Origin: Hirudo medicinalis
Taxonomy: Eukaryota; Annelida; Clitellata; Hirudinida; Hirudinidae
Direction: 5' to 3'
NCBI GenBank assembly: GCA_011800805.1
Contig: MPNW01000437.1
Location: 78,190 to 99,326, forward strand
Length of the DNA: 21,137 nucleotides
Part shown: positions 10,001 through 17,500 of the stretch, piece after piece
How positions within the stretch are numbered: the stretch's first letter is position 1
Layout: every line of letters starts with the position of its first letter
The notes under the pieces: model-generated
Databases searched by the model: none
Told to the model about the DNA's origin: nothing
What the model saw: the letters and a program-made list of their open reading frames with translations, nothing else
Translations under genes and position numbers: made by a program

Positions 10001-10235
10001 AGTAAACAATATTTTGCCTTTTATAAGTAAATAATAATAATAATAATAATAATAATGATAATAATAATAATAATATTAATAATAATAACAATGTTAAAAC
10101 CAATGAAGTTATTAGTACAGGAAATCCAAGAATTTAACAAAGATAATAATATGTAAAGTTATAAAATCTTGAAAACATTTACATACCCTCCGACAGCAGG
10201 ATAAGGACAAAAAAAATGATAACAGTCCAGGACAT
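3993..10235 (-). CDS. Gene B: membrane-anchored EGF-repeat protein (spliced model)
   Basis: Exons on the minus strand: signal exon (10187-10235, or alternatively 7913-7988), then 7583-7705, 5838-5960, 5488-5610, 4550-4672, 4356-4425 and 3993-4014. The first choice gives 633 bases (210 residues plus stop), the alternative 660 bases (219 plus stop); both stay in frame. The plan is signal peptide, plain EGF, three cbEGF domains, transmembrane helix and a lysine-rich tail of six residues, nearly the same as gene A. It is probably a type I surface protein. Its second intron (5961-7582) carries an antisense LINE, and if the far signal exon is right its first intron (2.5 kb) carries a Tc1/mariner relic. 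The four EGF exons are solid, the anchor likely, the signal exon unsettled. Confidence 0.65.
4023..4127. repeat. 38-base tandem repeat, about 2.7 copies
   Basis: The unit begins aataaattatggaaatatat and repeats with very few changes inside the last intron of gene B, starting only a few bases from the acceptor of the tail exon. Confidence 0.75.
4356..4425 (-). CDS. Gene B transmembrane exon
   Basis: After acceptor atttacag, phase 1 gives EVPHGPPN then LFVMWIVLCVVVVFA, a strong hydrophobic helix of 16-17 residues, ending in CT|gtaagt, the best donor in the window. This is the only phase-2 intron seen. Without splicing, the next codons are CTG TAA, so a retained intron would stop one residue later and leave no tail. 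Confidence 0.65.
4550..4672 (-). CDS. Gene B EGF domain 4 (cbEGF) exon
   Basis: This 123-base phase 1-1 exon opens DIDEC, contains CINTMGSFYC and has six cysteines ending VGC. The acceptor is cctaacag and the donor is gtaaat. The end of the domain is methionine-rich (GQMNMPDVGC). Confidence 0.88.
4673..5487. other. Intron of gene B, AT-rich, no feature
   Basis: An 815-base intron dominated by ATTA/TTAAT runs, including an uninterrupted aattaattaattaattaa near 4828-4845. I see no coding sequence, RNA gene or recognisable transposon in it. Confidence 0.6.
5488..5610 (-). CDS. Gene B EGF domain 3 (cbEGF) exon
   Basis: This 123-base phase 1-1 exon opens DIDEC, contains CHNVNGTFNC and has six cysteines. 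An acidic cluster, EYEEEEGC, precedes the last cysteine, which is unusual for the family. The donor is gtgaga and the acceptor attcaag. Confidence 0.88.
5838..5960 (-). CDS. Gene B EGF domain 2 (cbEGF) exon
   Basis: This 123-base phase 1-1 exon opens DIDEC, contains CFNHPGSFEC and has six cysteines ending EEC. The acceptor cgtaag is weak and has no long pyrimidine tract; the donor is gtagag. Confidence 0.85.
6182..7310 (+). mobile_element. 5'-truncated, broken LINE (CR1/jockey-like reverse transcriptase)
   Basis: The plus-strand reading holds the C-terminal half of a non-LTR reverse transcriptase. It shows SPVTSGVPQGSVLGP (palm motif, 6224-6268), FLLYVNDLP, then the catalytic box reading LLAYDVKFY where family members have A-D-D: the first Asp is Tyr. 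Further on come RPILEYCSPVWNPH (from 6691), and in another frame a terminal block with NFFCNRVVRSWNSLP (around 6985-7030). There is an in-frame TAA near 6649 and at least two frameshifts (about 6495 and 6870). The 3' part ends in an AAT/AAAAT-rich run near 7285-7310. The 5' end is truncated at about 6182. It is a dead insertion in an intron of gene B, opposite to the host gene. Confidence 0.87.
7583..7705 (-). CDS. Gene B EGF domain 1 (non-calcium type) exon
   Basis: This 123-base phase 1-1 exon opens GSSSSCDSSPC with a serine run coded by repeated AGT, has no D-x-D-E start and carries CFAARSSYTC. Six cysteines are present. The C-x-[SA]-[SA]-R element is the same as in the first EGF domains of genes A and C. 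The acceptor is attcatag and the donor is gtaggc. Confidence 0.85.
7735..7842. repeat. TGTA/TGCA-rich simple repeat
   Basis: An imperfect run of tgta, tgca and tatg units, lying between the first EGF exon of gene B and the nearer candidate signal exon. Alternating purine-pyrimidine over about 100 bases. Confidence 0.8.
7913..7988 (-). CDS. Alternative signal-peptide exon for gene B
   Basis: The ATG at 7986-7988 gives MYIEAHIIQMLLFLISLNYF then FPLSE and G|gtggct, phase 1, which joins in frame to EGF domain 1 (...PLSE-G-SSSSC). The hydrophobic core is good, and an internal Met could start a shorter peptide MLLFLISLNYFFPLSE. The donor gtggct is poor and the ATG context ordinary. It competes with 10187-10235, whose peptide also ends LSEG. 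It could be an alternative first exon, the true one, or chance. Confidence 0.4.
8396..8423. repeat. AAT microsatellite
   Basis: Uninterrupted ataata run. Confidence 0.85.
8802..8845. mobile_element. Possible hAT-type transposon end
   Basis: The stretch begins gcagggcggatctagaatac and continues to gcgggggtgcc, which resembles the CAGGGGCGGATCCAG-type ends seen on many animal hAT elements. It stands out as GC-rich in AT-rich DNA. I found no matching inverted end, so it would be a fragment. Confidence 0.25.
9480..9770 (-). mobile_element. Fossil Tc1/mariner transposase fragment
   Basis: Two frames on the minus strand carry family motifs. One reads MINSERKICFQKLYQDHL (about 9640-9695), like the region before the second catalytic Asp. 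The other reads FHQDTSQRRR and then MEWTACSADLNPIF (about 9490-9590), like the QD...EWP-SPDLNPIE block. The final Glu is Phe, the spacing between the two blocks is about eight residues short, and a frameshift separates them, so it cannot be active. Ends are approximate and I could not find inverted repeats. Confidence 0.5.
10030..10088. repeat. AAT microsatellite, interrupted
   Basis: ataataat run broken by gat and att variants. Confidence 0.85.
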
Positions 10236-10276
10236 TGTTGTGTTTCCAGAGTCAGAACCAACTATCTTACTAGTGT
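10179..10276 (-). CDS. Ambiguous hydrophobic exon: gene C anchor or gene B signal peptide
   Basis: Two readings use the same frame. (1) Acceptor aataatccag then DTSKIVGSDSGNTT, MSWTVIIFFVLILL, SEGM and TAA: a C-terminal anchor for gene C, in phase 1 and with the DTS start also seen in the gene D anchor exon. The hydrophobic run is only about 12-14 residues with no basic tail, which suits a GPI-attachment signal better than a helix. (2) ATG at 10233-10235 then MSWTVIIFFVLILLSE and G|gtatgt, a good donor: a signal exon (10187-10235) for gene B, joining as ...LLSE-G-SSSSC. Genes A and D also start Met-Ser. No AATAAA lies close behind the TAA, which weakens reading 1. Confidence 0.5.
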
Positions 10277-12512
10277 CTGGATTATTCAAGGATTCAGGTA
10301 AATAACTTGTTTTTAAATGTTTTCATAATAATATTGTGTATAAAATATTTAATGGATATTGTGATATTGTTTATTATAGTAACATTTAATATTTTTTATA
10401 TATTGTGATGTAGGCGCATCATAATTAATTGATTTGCAAACAAATTCCATTCGATGGTGAATTTAATTTGCATATTTATTCCATGTATTTATCTTAAAAT
10501 TTATTTTTAAACATTGAAAAACACATCGTTAACAAACATAATTTGAATTTTGACGAAATATATTTGAATACAAGTTGATGACAATCATAACATCGTTGAT
10601 CTGAAATTCTAATGAATGACCAATCAGTCACGAAATTATAAGTGGAAATTGAGAAATTATTTACTAATAATTGTCATCTTCACCTATGCATGTACTGCTG
10701 ATTGACAGGTTAAAGGTCAGGCCAGTAGGGCAAATGCAAACATATGAACCGTTCGTGTTCTCGCAAGGATGTGTTAAACATGGTTTACCCAGACACTCGT
10801 CAATGTCTGTGAGAACAATCATTAAAAATAGTTAACATGTAATTTCTCTACTAATATATGTCTTTATTATTATGTGTATACACATTCAAAGTTGCTAATT
10901 AGTCAAGGTAAGAGAGTCGGCAGAGACACATTGTGTTTCTGCAGGTGACTTTAAGTCTTAATGAAATGTCGTGTTAGTAAAACAACTTCACCCATTCTCT
11001 GGAAGCGGCGCTTTGTAAATGTTTCCATGGGAATCTATCAATCTACTGATTGTGGGACGAGTGACGGGCAAAAGCCAACTCACATGCAGCGACCTTTTGG
11101 TACCTAAATTCACCCCTAACCCTACATCGACCTCTAACCCTAACCCTAACACTACCTCATGACTCTGGAAATGTAAGTAGAACTATCAAAAGTCGTTGCA
11201 GGTGATTTGGCTTTTGCCCGTATCTTGTCTGCCATCTCCACTACTTAGGCAAACATTCTTAATGGCTGGTTGGTCAAATTCTTGTTGTTTTGAAATAAAA
11301 TATCATTTTTATTCTGAATAACATTGGTTTGAGACTTTAAAAATTATTGAAATAAATATTTACTTAATATTGATAAACTGCCAAACATCAAGTAATCCAT
11401 CCCTTACTGAGGGGCACTAATAAGTATGAATGAATGCAGTTGGTTGGTTGATTTTAGACCTCTTAGGGTATGAGCGCTACAAATGTGTGCAAGTGCTTTT
11501 CATGAGGGATGAGAGGGATAACCTGTTAAATATATTAACAGGTGTATTTTTTTTCATTACTTTTGTAATCTATTGCGCTCATTCTATTTAATAAATGTTT
11601 GTAATTGTAATTTGGACGTCTGGTTCATTTCGGACTTTAAATGTTCAACTTAACATGAGAAAAATGTTAATGTTTTGAGAAGTAAATACAAAATAACATC
11701 AACATAATTTATAATTTATTCATTTATTTGTGAATGAATGAATGAATGGATGAATGAATGAATGAATGAATGAATGAATGAATGAATGAATGAATGAATG
11801 AATGAATGAATGAATGAATGAATGAATGAATGAATGAAAATGTCAACCATTGCACTTTCCAGAAACATTATTGAACAGATAACCAGGAAGGCATTCACAT
11901 CGAAACGAGCCAACTGTGTTGATGCATTTCTCATTATCGCCACAAGCGTTTGACTGGCATTCGTTAACGTCTTAAAAAACAAATGAATTACGACAAATAA
12001 ATTAATTTCATTTATTTCAAGCTTAATATTTTCTTAATGGACTCATTAACGAAGTATTTTCAAACCAACCAACCAACAATGCGAACACGAATATGTTGGT
12101 GGTCCAATGGAAGCTTATGAGATAACTTAGGATAGGAAATTCGAAAGAACATTAACTGACATTCTTCATGCATTTCATTAGGTTTTAATATTTCTTATTC
12201 TGCTTGTTACTGAGTTGTCAAAGAATGTATTCAAAATTTGGCAGGCCAAAAATTGACTTTGATCGAAACTTACATTTAAACATTAAGTTAAAAATCAAAT
12301 AAAATTAACGAATTAATAATCCCTTAATTATCCGAATAGTAACTAAATAGTTTATAAATCAATCTAATTCTCAAGATATATTTCCACACCTTGACATCCG
12401 GTAGCCTCATCATAATAGTAACCTGAATCACACAAACAGGTGTAATTGTTTCTGCTCGCCATGCACATGCCGCCATTCAAGCATGGATTTGGATCGCATC
12501 TATTGGACATCA
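10179..12512 (-). CDS. Gene C: EGF-repeat protein (partial model)
   Basis: Three EGF exons on the minus strand, 12390-12512, 11848-11970 and 10684-10806, are joined in phase 1. The first lacks the calcium signature and matches the first EGF domains of A and B; the next two are cbEGF. A candidate anchor exon follows at 10179-10276. No signal exon was found between 12513 and 14454 although I checked each minus-strand ATG there by eye. Either the first exon is unusual, or the gene is damaged. It has one cbEGF fewer than A and B. Probable role is the same as its neighbours: a surface or secreted EGF-repeat protein. Confidence 0.55.
10277..10683. other. AT-rich stretch between gene C EGF domain 3 and the hydrophobic exon
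   Basis: It contains one further phase-1 acceptor, aatttcag, followed by DQRCYDCHQLVFKY and a stop near AATAAA motifs. That reading has no EGF pattern and only a weak hydrophobic run, so I do not adopt it, but it is an alternative 3' end for gene C. Confidence 0.35.
10684..10806 (-). CDS. Gene C EGF domain 3 (cbEGF) exon
   Basis: This 123-base phase 1-1 exon opens DIDEC, contains CENTNGSYVC and has six cysteines ending STC. The acceptor is ctcacag and the donor is gtgaag. The C1-C3 region is short (LGKPCLTHPC). Confidence 0.88.
11064..11221. mobile_element. Foldback MITE with CTAACCC-rich centre
   Basis: The left arm, beginning acgggcaaaagccaa (11064) and running through tgcagcgacctttt, is nearly the reverse complement of the right arm caaaagtcgttgcagg...ggcttttgcccgt ending at 11221. 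That gives arms of about 37 bases with a few mismatches. The centre holds several ctaaccc units. Size (158 bases), terminal inverted repeats and lack of coding capacity fit a miniature inverted-repeat element. I see no certain target-site duplication. Confidence 0.75.
11521..11543. repeat. Perfect 9-base inverted repeat
   Basis: acctgttaa, five bases, ttaacaggt. It could form a small hairpin, or be the end of an unrecognised element; no other context explains it. Confidence 0.5.
11731..11838. repeat. TGAA tetranucleotide array at an intron edge
   Basis: About 27 units of tgaa with one gga interruption. It ends ten bases from the exon at 11848, so on the gene strand it starts just past the 5' splice site of gene C EGF domain 2 (G|gttgac). 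Confidence 0.95.
11848..11970 (-). CDS. Gene C EGF domain 2 (cbEGF) exon
   Basis: This 123-base phase 1-1 exon opens DVNEC, a calcium-type start with Asn at the third position, contains CINTVGSFRC and has six cysteines ending GKC. The acceptor is ttttttaag and the donor is gttgac. Confidence 0.86.
11971..12389. other. Intron of gene C, no feature seen
   Basis: A 419-base intron with a short aaccaaccaacc stretch near 12064; otherwise I see nothing in it. Confidence 0.5.
12390..12512 (-). CDS. Gene C EGF domain 1 (non-calcium type) exon
   Basis: This 123-base phase 1-1 exon opens VMSNRCDPNPC, has CMASRNNYTC (C-x-[SA]-[SA]-R as in A and B) and six cysteines ending TGC. Residues GYYYDEATGC are close to GYAYDETNGC of gene A's first domain. 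The acceptor is atcccacag and the donor is gtgtgg. An upstream exon must supply the first base of the Val codon and a signal peptide. Confidence 0.85.
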
Positions 12513-12931
12513 CTGTGGGATGAATATGTAATTTTGAAATATTGTAATTTTGTAATATTGCAAAGCCAATACAAAGAATAACCTGTTACTAACAAACAGG
12601 AAGTGACCAGAGCAGAAGAAATAATCAAATTTCGATCCCAAGCTTTCCTCAATTTGTCCATCTTTAGATTTTATTTCAAATATTTTTATCAGCTCAAAAA
12701 TTCTAGGTGAGCAGGCATTTGACGTTTCGTCAATGTTTTTCGTCAACGTCGGGTTTCTGTGAAGTCCAATTTGACGCAAGAATGTTTGAAAATTGAGAAA
12801 GTTCTTAAAGTACATTCGAATGTCTCGAAGATTTCTGAAAGAAAAAAATTATTTTGCGATGTTTCATTTAAACGAGGCAGTTGATGTTGATACAAAGTTG
12901 ATACAAAACATAAACAAAGCTCTTACGTCAT
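12510..12931 (-). other. Speculative two-exon ORF of unknown function
   Basis: On the minus strand, ATG AC|gtaaga (12927-12931) and a strong acceptor tttttctttcag at 12835-12836 flank an 80-base intron. Spliced in phase 2 the frame runs about 109 residues (MTNLRDIRMYFKNFLNFQ..., later RNPTLTKNIDETSNAC) to a TGA at 12510-12512, which overlaps the first EGF exon of gene C. It matches no family I recognise. The splice signals are better than chance, but there is no second line of support. Confidence 0.2.
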
Positions 12932-14125
12932 TATTCAAGGTGGAAATTCCGACGAAATATTCGTTTACTCTGTAATAATAATCATTTCTATTAAAAACGC
13001 TCCGTAATAAAATTCAATAAATTCAATTTTCTTTACTACGGCTAATATTAATTGTTAACTAATCCTTGGTGAATTCAATCGTAATTAAATTGCACTTAAA
13101 TTCTAAATTCTCAAAAATAAGATTGAAGTAGCAGAGCATGTGGTGTTATTTGATAAATATTTATAATATTTATTATAAATTATTATAAATTTTTTAACGC
13201 TGGACACGGAAATTAATGACTCAATAAACATGAGTAAAACAATATTTTATGAAAATGTAGTTAAATCTATTATGAAATTATTAATTATAACATTATTTAC
13301 TTAAATATAATTAAATATTTAATTAACTGAAGTACAAAAGTTTTACTTTATTAATATTTTTTATCAACAAAGAAACTTGAGCTGGCCTAACCTTATCATT
13401 ACAAAACTGCTGTACATCCTGTATTATTGTACTCTGCACGAACGCTGTAATTAATTACTGATTGTAACATTTTGATAATAAGTACAAATTATATTTAATT
13501 AGCTACAATGTCACTCTGCTGAGATGTGATTTGAAAAATAATCACGCATTTAAGTTGCAATAAGCAATTGATTTTGTAGTCAAAGTATGTCGACATTTAA
13601 AAAACTTTGGTTACTTATTTCTCAAGATCCCGACCTGATGGGAGCTATTGGTTTTCAGAGTTGAAAATATCATTTTAAATTAATCAGAAACGCATATCAA
13701 GTCCGTGAAAGAAAAAAAATGTATTTTTTTGTAAGTCTAAGTAATCTAAGAAAATACAAAGCAATACAAAACTAAATACAAAATACAAAACATCTAAATC
13801 AAAATAATCTAAATGTAAAACATCTTTAACATCTAAAATATTTAAAATATCTAGTTCACTTCTAAGCGAAATTGAATCAATAGGTGTATGTGTTTTTTTT
13901 TTTTGAATAGATTTGAACAGTGTTGAAGACCAAACATTTCAATTTGATATATGAAAATACTTAATTCACTAAAGAAACAATATTCAATAAATGTACCATA
14001 AAAATATTAATCTAATAAAAATCAAGACATTTGAGTTTTCATCCGTTTCGTCATATTTTGTATCCAGAGAATGAATGTCAAGGAAAAACTATGATGAGTC
14101 CATGAGTTATTGCTTAGTGGCACAA

Positions 14126-14330
14126 TATCTAAAAATAATTATGTTATCACTAACTACAATATCTAAAAATAATTATGTTATCACTAACTATAATATCTAC
14201 AAATAATTATGTTATCACTAGCTATAATATATGTATAAATAATTATATCATCACTAACTATAATTTTGATATCTACAAATAACTATATCATCACTAACTA
14301 TCACATCTACAAGAAATTATCATTACCACA
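14126..14330. repeat. 34-base tandem repeat, about 5-6 diverging copies
   Basis: The unit starts aatatctaaaaataattatg and contains ttatcactaacta. Copies become more diverged to the right, where one spacer is longer. It sits about 130 bases past the end of gene D. Confidence 0.8.
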
Positions 14331-14441
14331 AAAAGTAATTCATTAAATCTCAATCAACTTTTAAATCGAATTTTATTAAACATTTGGTTAATATTTGAAT
14401 AAATACAATTAACAATTAAATTGACTAATTTCTAAATTCAT

Positions 14442-14447
14442 TTTATT
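14442..14447 (-). promoter_or_regulatory. Putative polyadenylation signal of gene D
   Basis: AATAAA on the minus strand eight bases past the gene D stop; another AATAAA overlaps the stop codon itself. AT-rich context. Confidence 0.4.
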
Positions 14448-14454
14448 TATATAT

Positions 14455-14591
14455 TTATTTAATATTAATAATTTGATACAAATTACTTTTAATAATAATT
14501 TCAAACGAATTATTTATATCGACTGACATTGTCAGTCCCAAACACAAGCACACTGATCCATAAATTAAAGCCAGTGGGACAGGTGATGTGT
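14455..14591 (-). CDS. Gene D terminal exon: transmembrane anchor and tail
   Basis: After acceptor gtcattgcag, phase 1 gives DTSPV, a hydrophobic stretch [19 protein letters not shown], then [20 protein letters not shown] and K before TAA. The helix is moderately hydrophobic, about 19 residues, with two cysteines near its middle that could be lipid-modified. AATAAA follows at once. Frame, acceptor and position after the last EGF exon all agree. Confidence 0.62.
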
Positions 14592-17500
14592 CTGCAATGA
14601 CAGCTTGAAGAAGAAAAAAGAAAGCAACTTATTACAATTGACAATCATTTGACATACTTCTAATATTGCTAAATATGTATTTAAAGAGGTTTTTATTTGT
14701 TAATTCAAATTATTGGTCAAGTTATAAGATCACTTTGCGGTCTAATAAATTCCTAATAATATCATTAAAGTGTTAAAAGAGGACTAAATGTTCTTAATAA
14801 TTCATTGTTTTCAAATGCATTTAAATTATAAAATAGTGATTTATTAAGATGCTTATTTTTGCAAATATACTGCATTATTGCAATAAATGTCGGTATTGAA
14901 ATTGAAGTGATTAATGTATAAAATCTTGTTAATAAAAAAAAACCTTTTTAATTAAAGCAATTTTAATATCATAAGTATTTATATTAAAAATAATCAATTA
15001 ATACCTAATTATGCAATTAAATTTAAGGAAATTATATTTTGAATTATAAATTTTTATTCTCAATTAAATACCTATACATCCGGTTTCATTGTCAAGTCTT
15101 GTCCCTGTTGGACACCCACAACTGTACGATCCTTCAGTGTTCACGCACTCGGTGTCATTGCAGACCTCGTCCAGGCATTCGTCGATGTCTAAATTATAAT
15201 TATAATTATCAAACAATTATTATTATTATTATTATTATTATATCGTAATTATATTTGTTATTGATGTTTTGATTCAAACATCTGATCAATTGATTAACAC
15301 GACTTTAATCGAAAAAGATTTTAATTTAATTAAAAATATTAGGTTTTGAATGATAATAAATTCCGTCGACGACGACGACAACAACAACGACAATAATTAC
15401 GCGAAATGCATTTCATAGAATATGAAGGAATTAATAAAAATAATAATAATTTATTTAATAATAATAATTACATTCTTGTTATTGTAAAATGTATTTTCAT
15501 TAAAAATATTTTAATTCTGAAAATTCTGACAGACCGAGGCATCCTTCCGTCAGGTTCAAATAAAAGCCGAGAGGACACTTGCACTGGAATGACCCCAAAA
15601 TGTTTTTGCACACTCCACCTCTGCACATGTTCAAAGCACATTCATCAATGTCTGAAATGTAAAAACATTTTAAACATTTAATCATTTCCACGTGAATATC
15701 TCGAAAATGATGAATTAATATGAATTAAAACGTCAAATGAGATTGCAAATGATAAAAATAAATTGAAAACAGAATGTAAAAAGGGATATAAATTGTAAAG
15801 TGTAATAATATATAAACTTAAGTATTGAAATAATTAGCTTATTAATTGTTTAACCATGAAATACAATTAATTGTTTTAACCATGAAATACAATTAATTGT
15901 ATAACCATGAAATACAATTAATTGTTTTAACCATGAAATACAATTAATTGTATAACCATGAAATACAATTAATTGATTCCTCACCGAGACATCCATGTGA
16001 AAGGTTGTAGAAGAAACCTTCGTTGCAGTGACAAGTGAAGGATCCGTTGTTGTTCTCGCATTTTCCAAACTCACCGCAAGGATTCCCCAAACATTCGTCA
16101 ATGTCTTTCAAGTTCAATTCGTGTATTTCATTTTAAGATTTAAAAAAAAACTCGATTAAATAATTAAAAAAATAAAGGAAATAATTTTTTTTTAAATAAT
16201 TTCATTAGACGATAATATTTAATTTAAGTATTTTATTTCTGTGGTGTCTGATGCTCTTTAGTTCTTTGCTAATTGTTTTTCTAAGAATTTCGTGAGGGGG
16301 AGCTCTTGTCATTATGGTCGTATTGAATCCGTAAGTTATGAATGTCATGCCTAAGTGAGGAAGGAAGGAACTTAGATTGAAAGTGATCAAAAAAATTCCT
16401 CCCACCGATGCACTCTCCATCCGTGCTCAAATCAAAACCTTTTCTGCACACACATTTGAACGATCCGGGAAGATTCGTACAATTTCCGAATATTCCGCAT
16501 GGGTTCCCAGCACATTCGTCGATGTCTGATATGATTTTGAGTCATTATCACATTTTTTAATTAGGTTAATTATTTAATTAGGTAGTTAAATCAATTCATT
16601 AGTTTGCGACAAAGGTGTATTTACAAAAAACAGAATAATATAATTATTATTTTGTATATTTGTAATGATGCTGATAATGACGACGACGACGGCGATGATG
16701 ATGATTGTTATATTAATAATATTAATACTAATGTTAATACTAGTATTAATATATTAGTAATAATAATTATTAATGTTATTATTATTGATTGATTGATTGA
16801 TTAATCGATTGATTGAAAAATAGTCTGACCAATGCAAAAGGTTTCATTCCCGCCTTCGAGGAATCCCGGTTGGCAGGTGCACGAGAAGGAACCGATCGTG
16901 TTGTTACAAATTCCATACTTTCCACACGGTTGTCCAAGACATTCGTCGATATCTTGGAATTTAAAAACAAAGTTGAAGTCCACGATCATCATCACATCGC
17001 ATCACATCACAATATCACCATCACAATCATCATCATCATCAAACTGAAATGCAACTACACACATACACAACATGAAGATGCCAAGTCAATACTTAATCAA
17101 ATAACCAAGTGCTTACTTTTTACTTCTGAGAGCATAGCGTCCGAGGCGTTAAAATCTGGATTTACTTAGCGCCCCTTTCCCGAATGTTTGTGGCAGTACA
17201 GGCCGGGTTTCGAACACGACACATTACGACTGTTGCCATTACAGCTGCATGCAGGAACGCAAGCAATTGAGCTAATTTGCATGCCAATGTTAAGTTATGA
17301 ATAATTACAGGTTAGAGTTACTTAACCCAAGTCACCTGCGCATAATTTATTGGTCTTTCTTTCGTAACCTTCCTTACAGGTGCAAAGGTAGCTACCAGGT
17401 GTGTTCGTACAATCTTCCGTTTCCACTTTGCACAGTGACTTCCTGCACTCGTCCAGGTCTGCGAATAAATTAAACTTACATTTTTATTTCTGTTTATGTT

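Larger units (their letters stand above)
7989..10178. other. Long spacer or first intron of gene B with transposon relics
   Basis: No EGF exon occurs here. It holds AAT microsatellites (8396-8423, 10030-10088), a short GC-rich segment with a hAT-like end (about 8802-8845) and a Tc1/mariner fossil (about 9480-9770). The stretch 8930-9340 includes a doubled actggtaac motif near 9055-9072 and may be flanking transposon sequence. Confidence 0.5.
12932..14454. other. Spacer between genes C and D
   Basis: No EGF exon or clear coding sequence is seen on either strand. It contains AT-rich runs and a 34-base tandem repeat (14126-14330). The missing signal exon and promoter of gene C should lie in this area. 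Confidence 0.5.

Noticed and set aside
11105..11152. Possible telomeric repeat (ctaaccc units)
   Set aside because: Only a few degenerate units, enclosed between MITE arms; not a telomere or an interstitial array of meaningful length.
15406..15681. Plus-strand 91-codon frame with [17 protein letters not shown] cysteines
   Set aside because: It is the reverse complement of gene D EGF domain 9; the cysteines are a mirror effect.
14126..15975. CRISPR-like repeat arrays
   Set aside because: The repeats are direct tandem units without unique spacers, in a eukaryotic intron-exon setting.
15850..16101. Minus-strand frame with a repeated peptide [17 protein letters not shown]
   Set aside because: It arises from the 51-base minisatellite period being a multiple of three; the genuine EGF frame of this exon is a different one.
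16604..16792. Plus-strand frame rich in Asp, Asn and Ile
   Set aside because: Pure translation of gac/gat/aat simple repeats.
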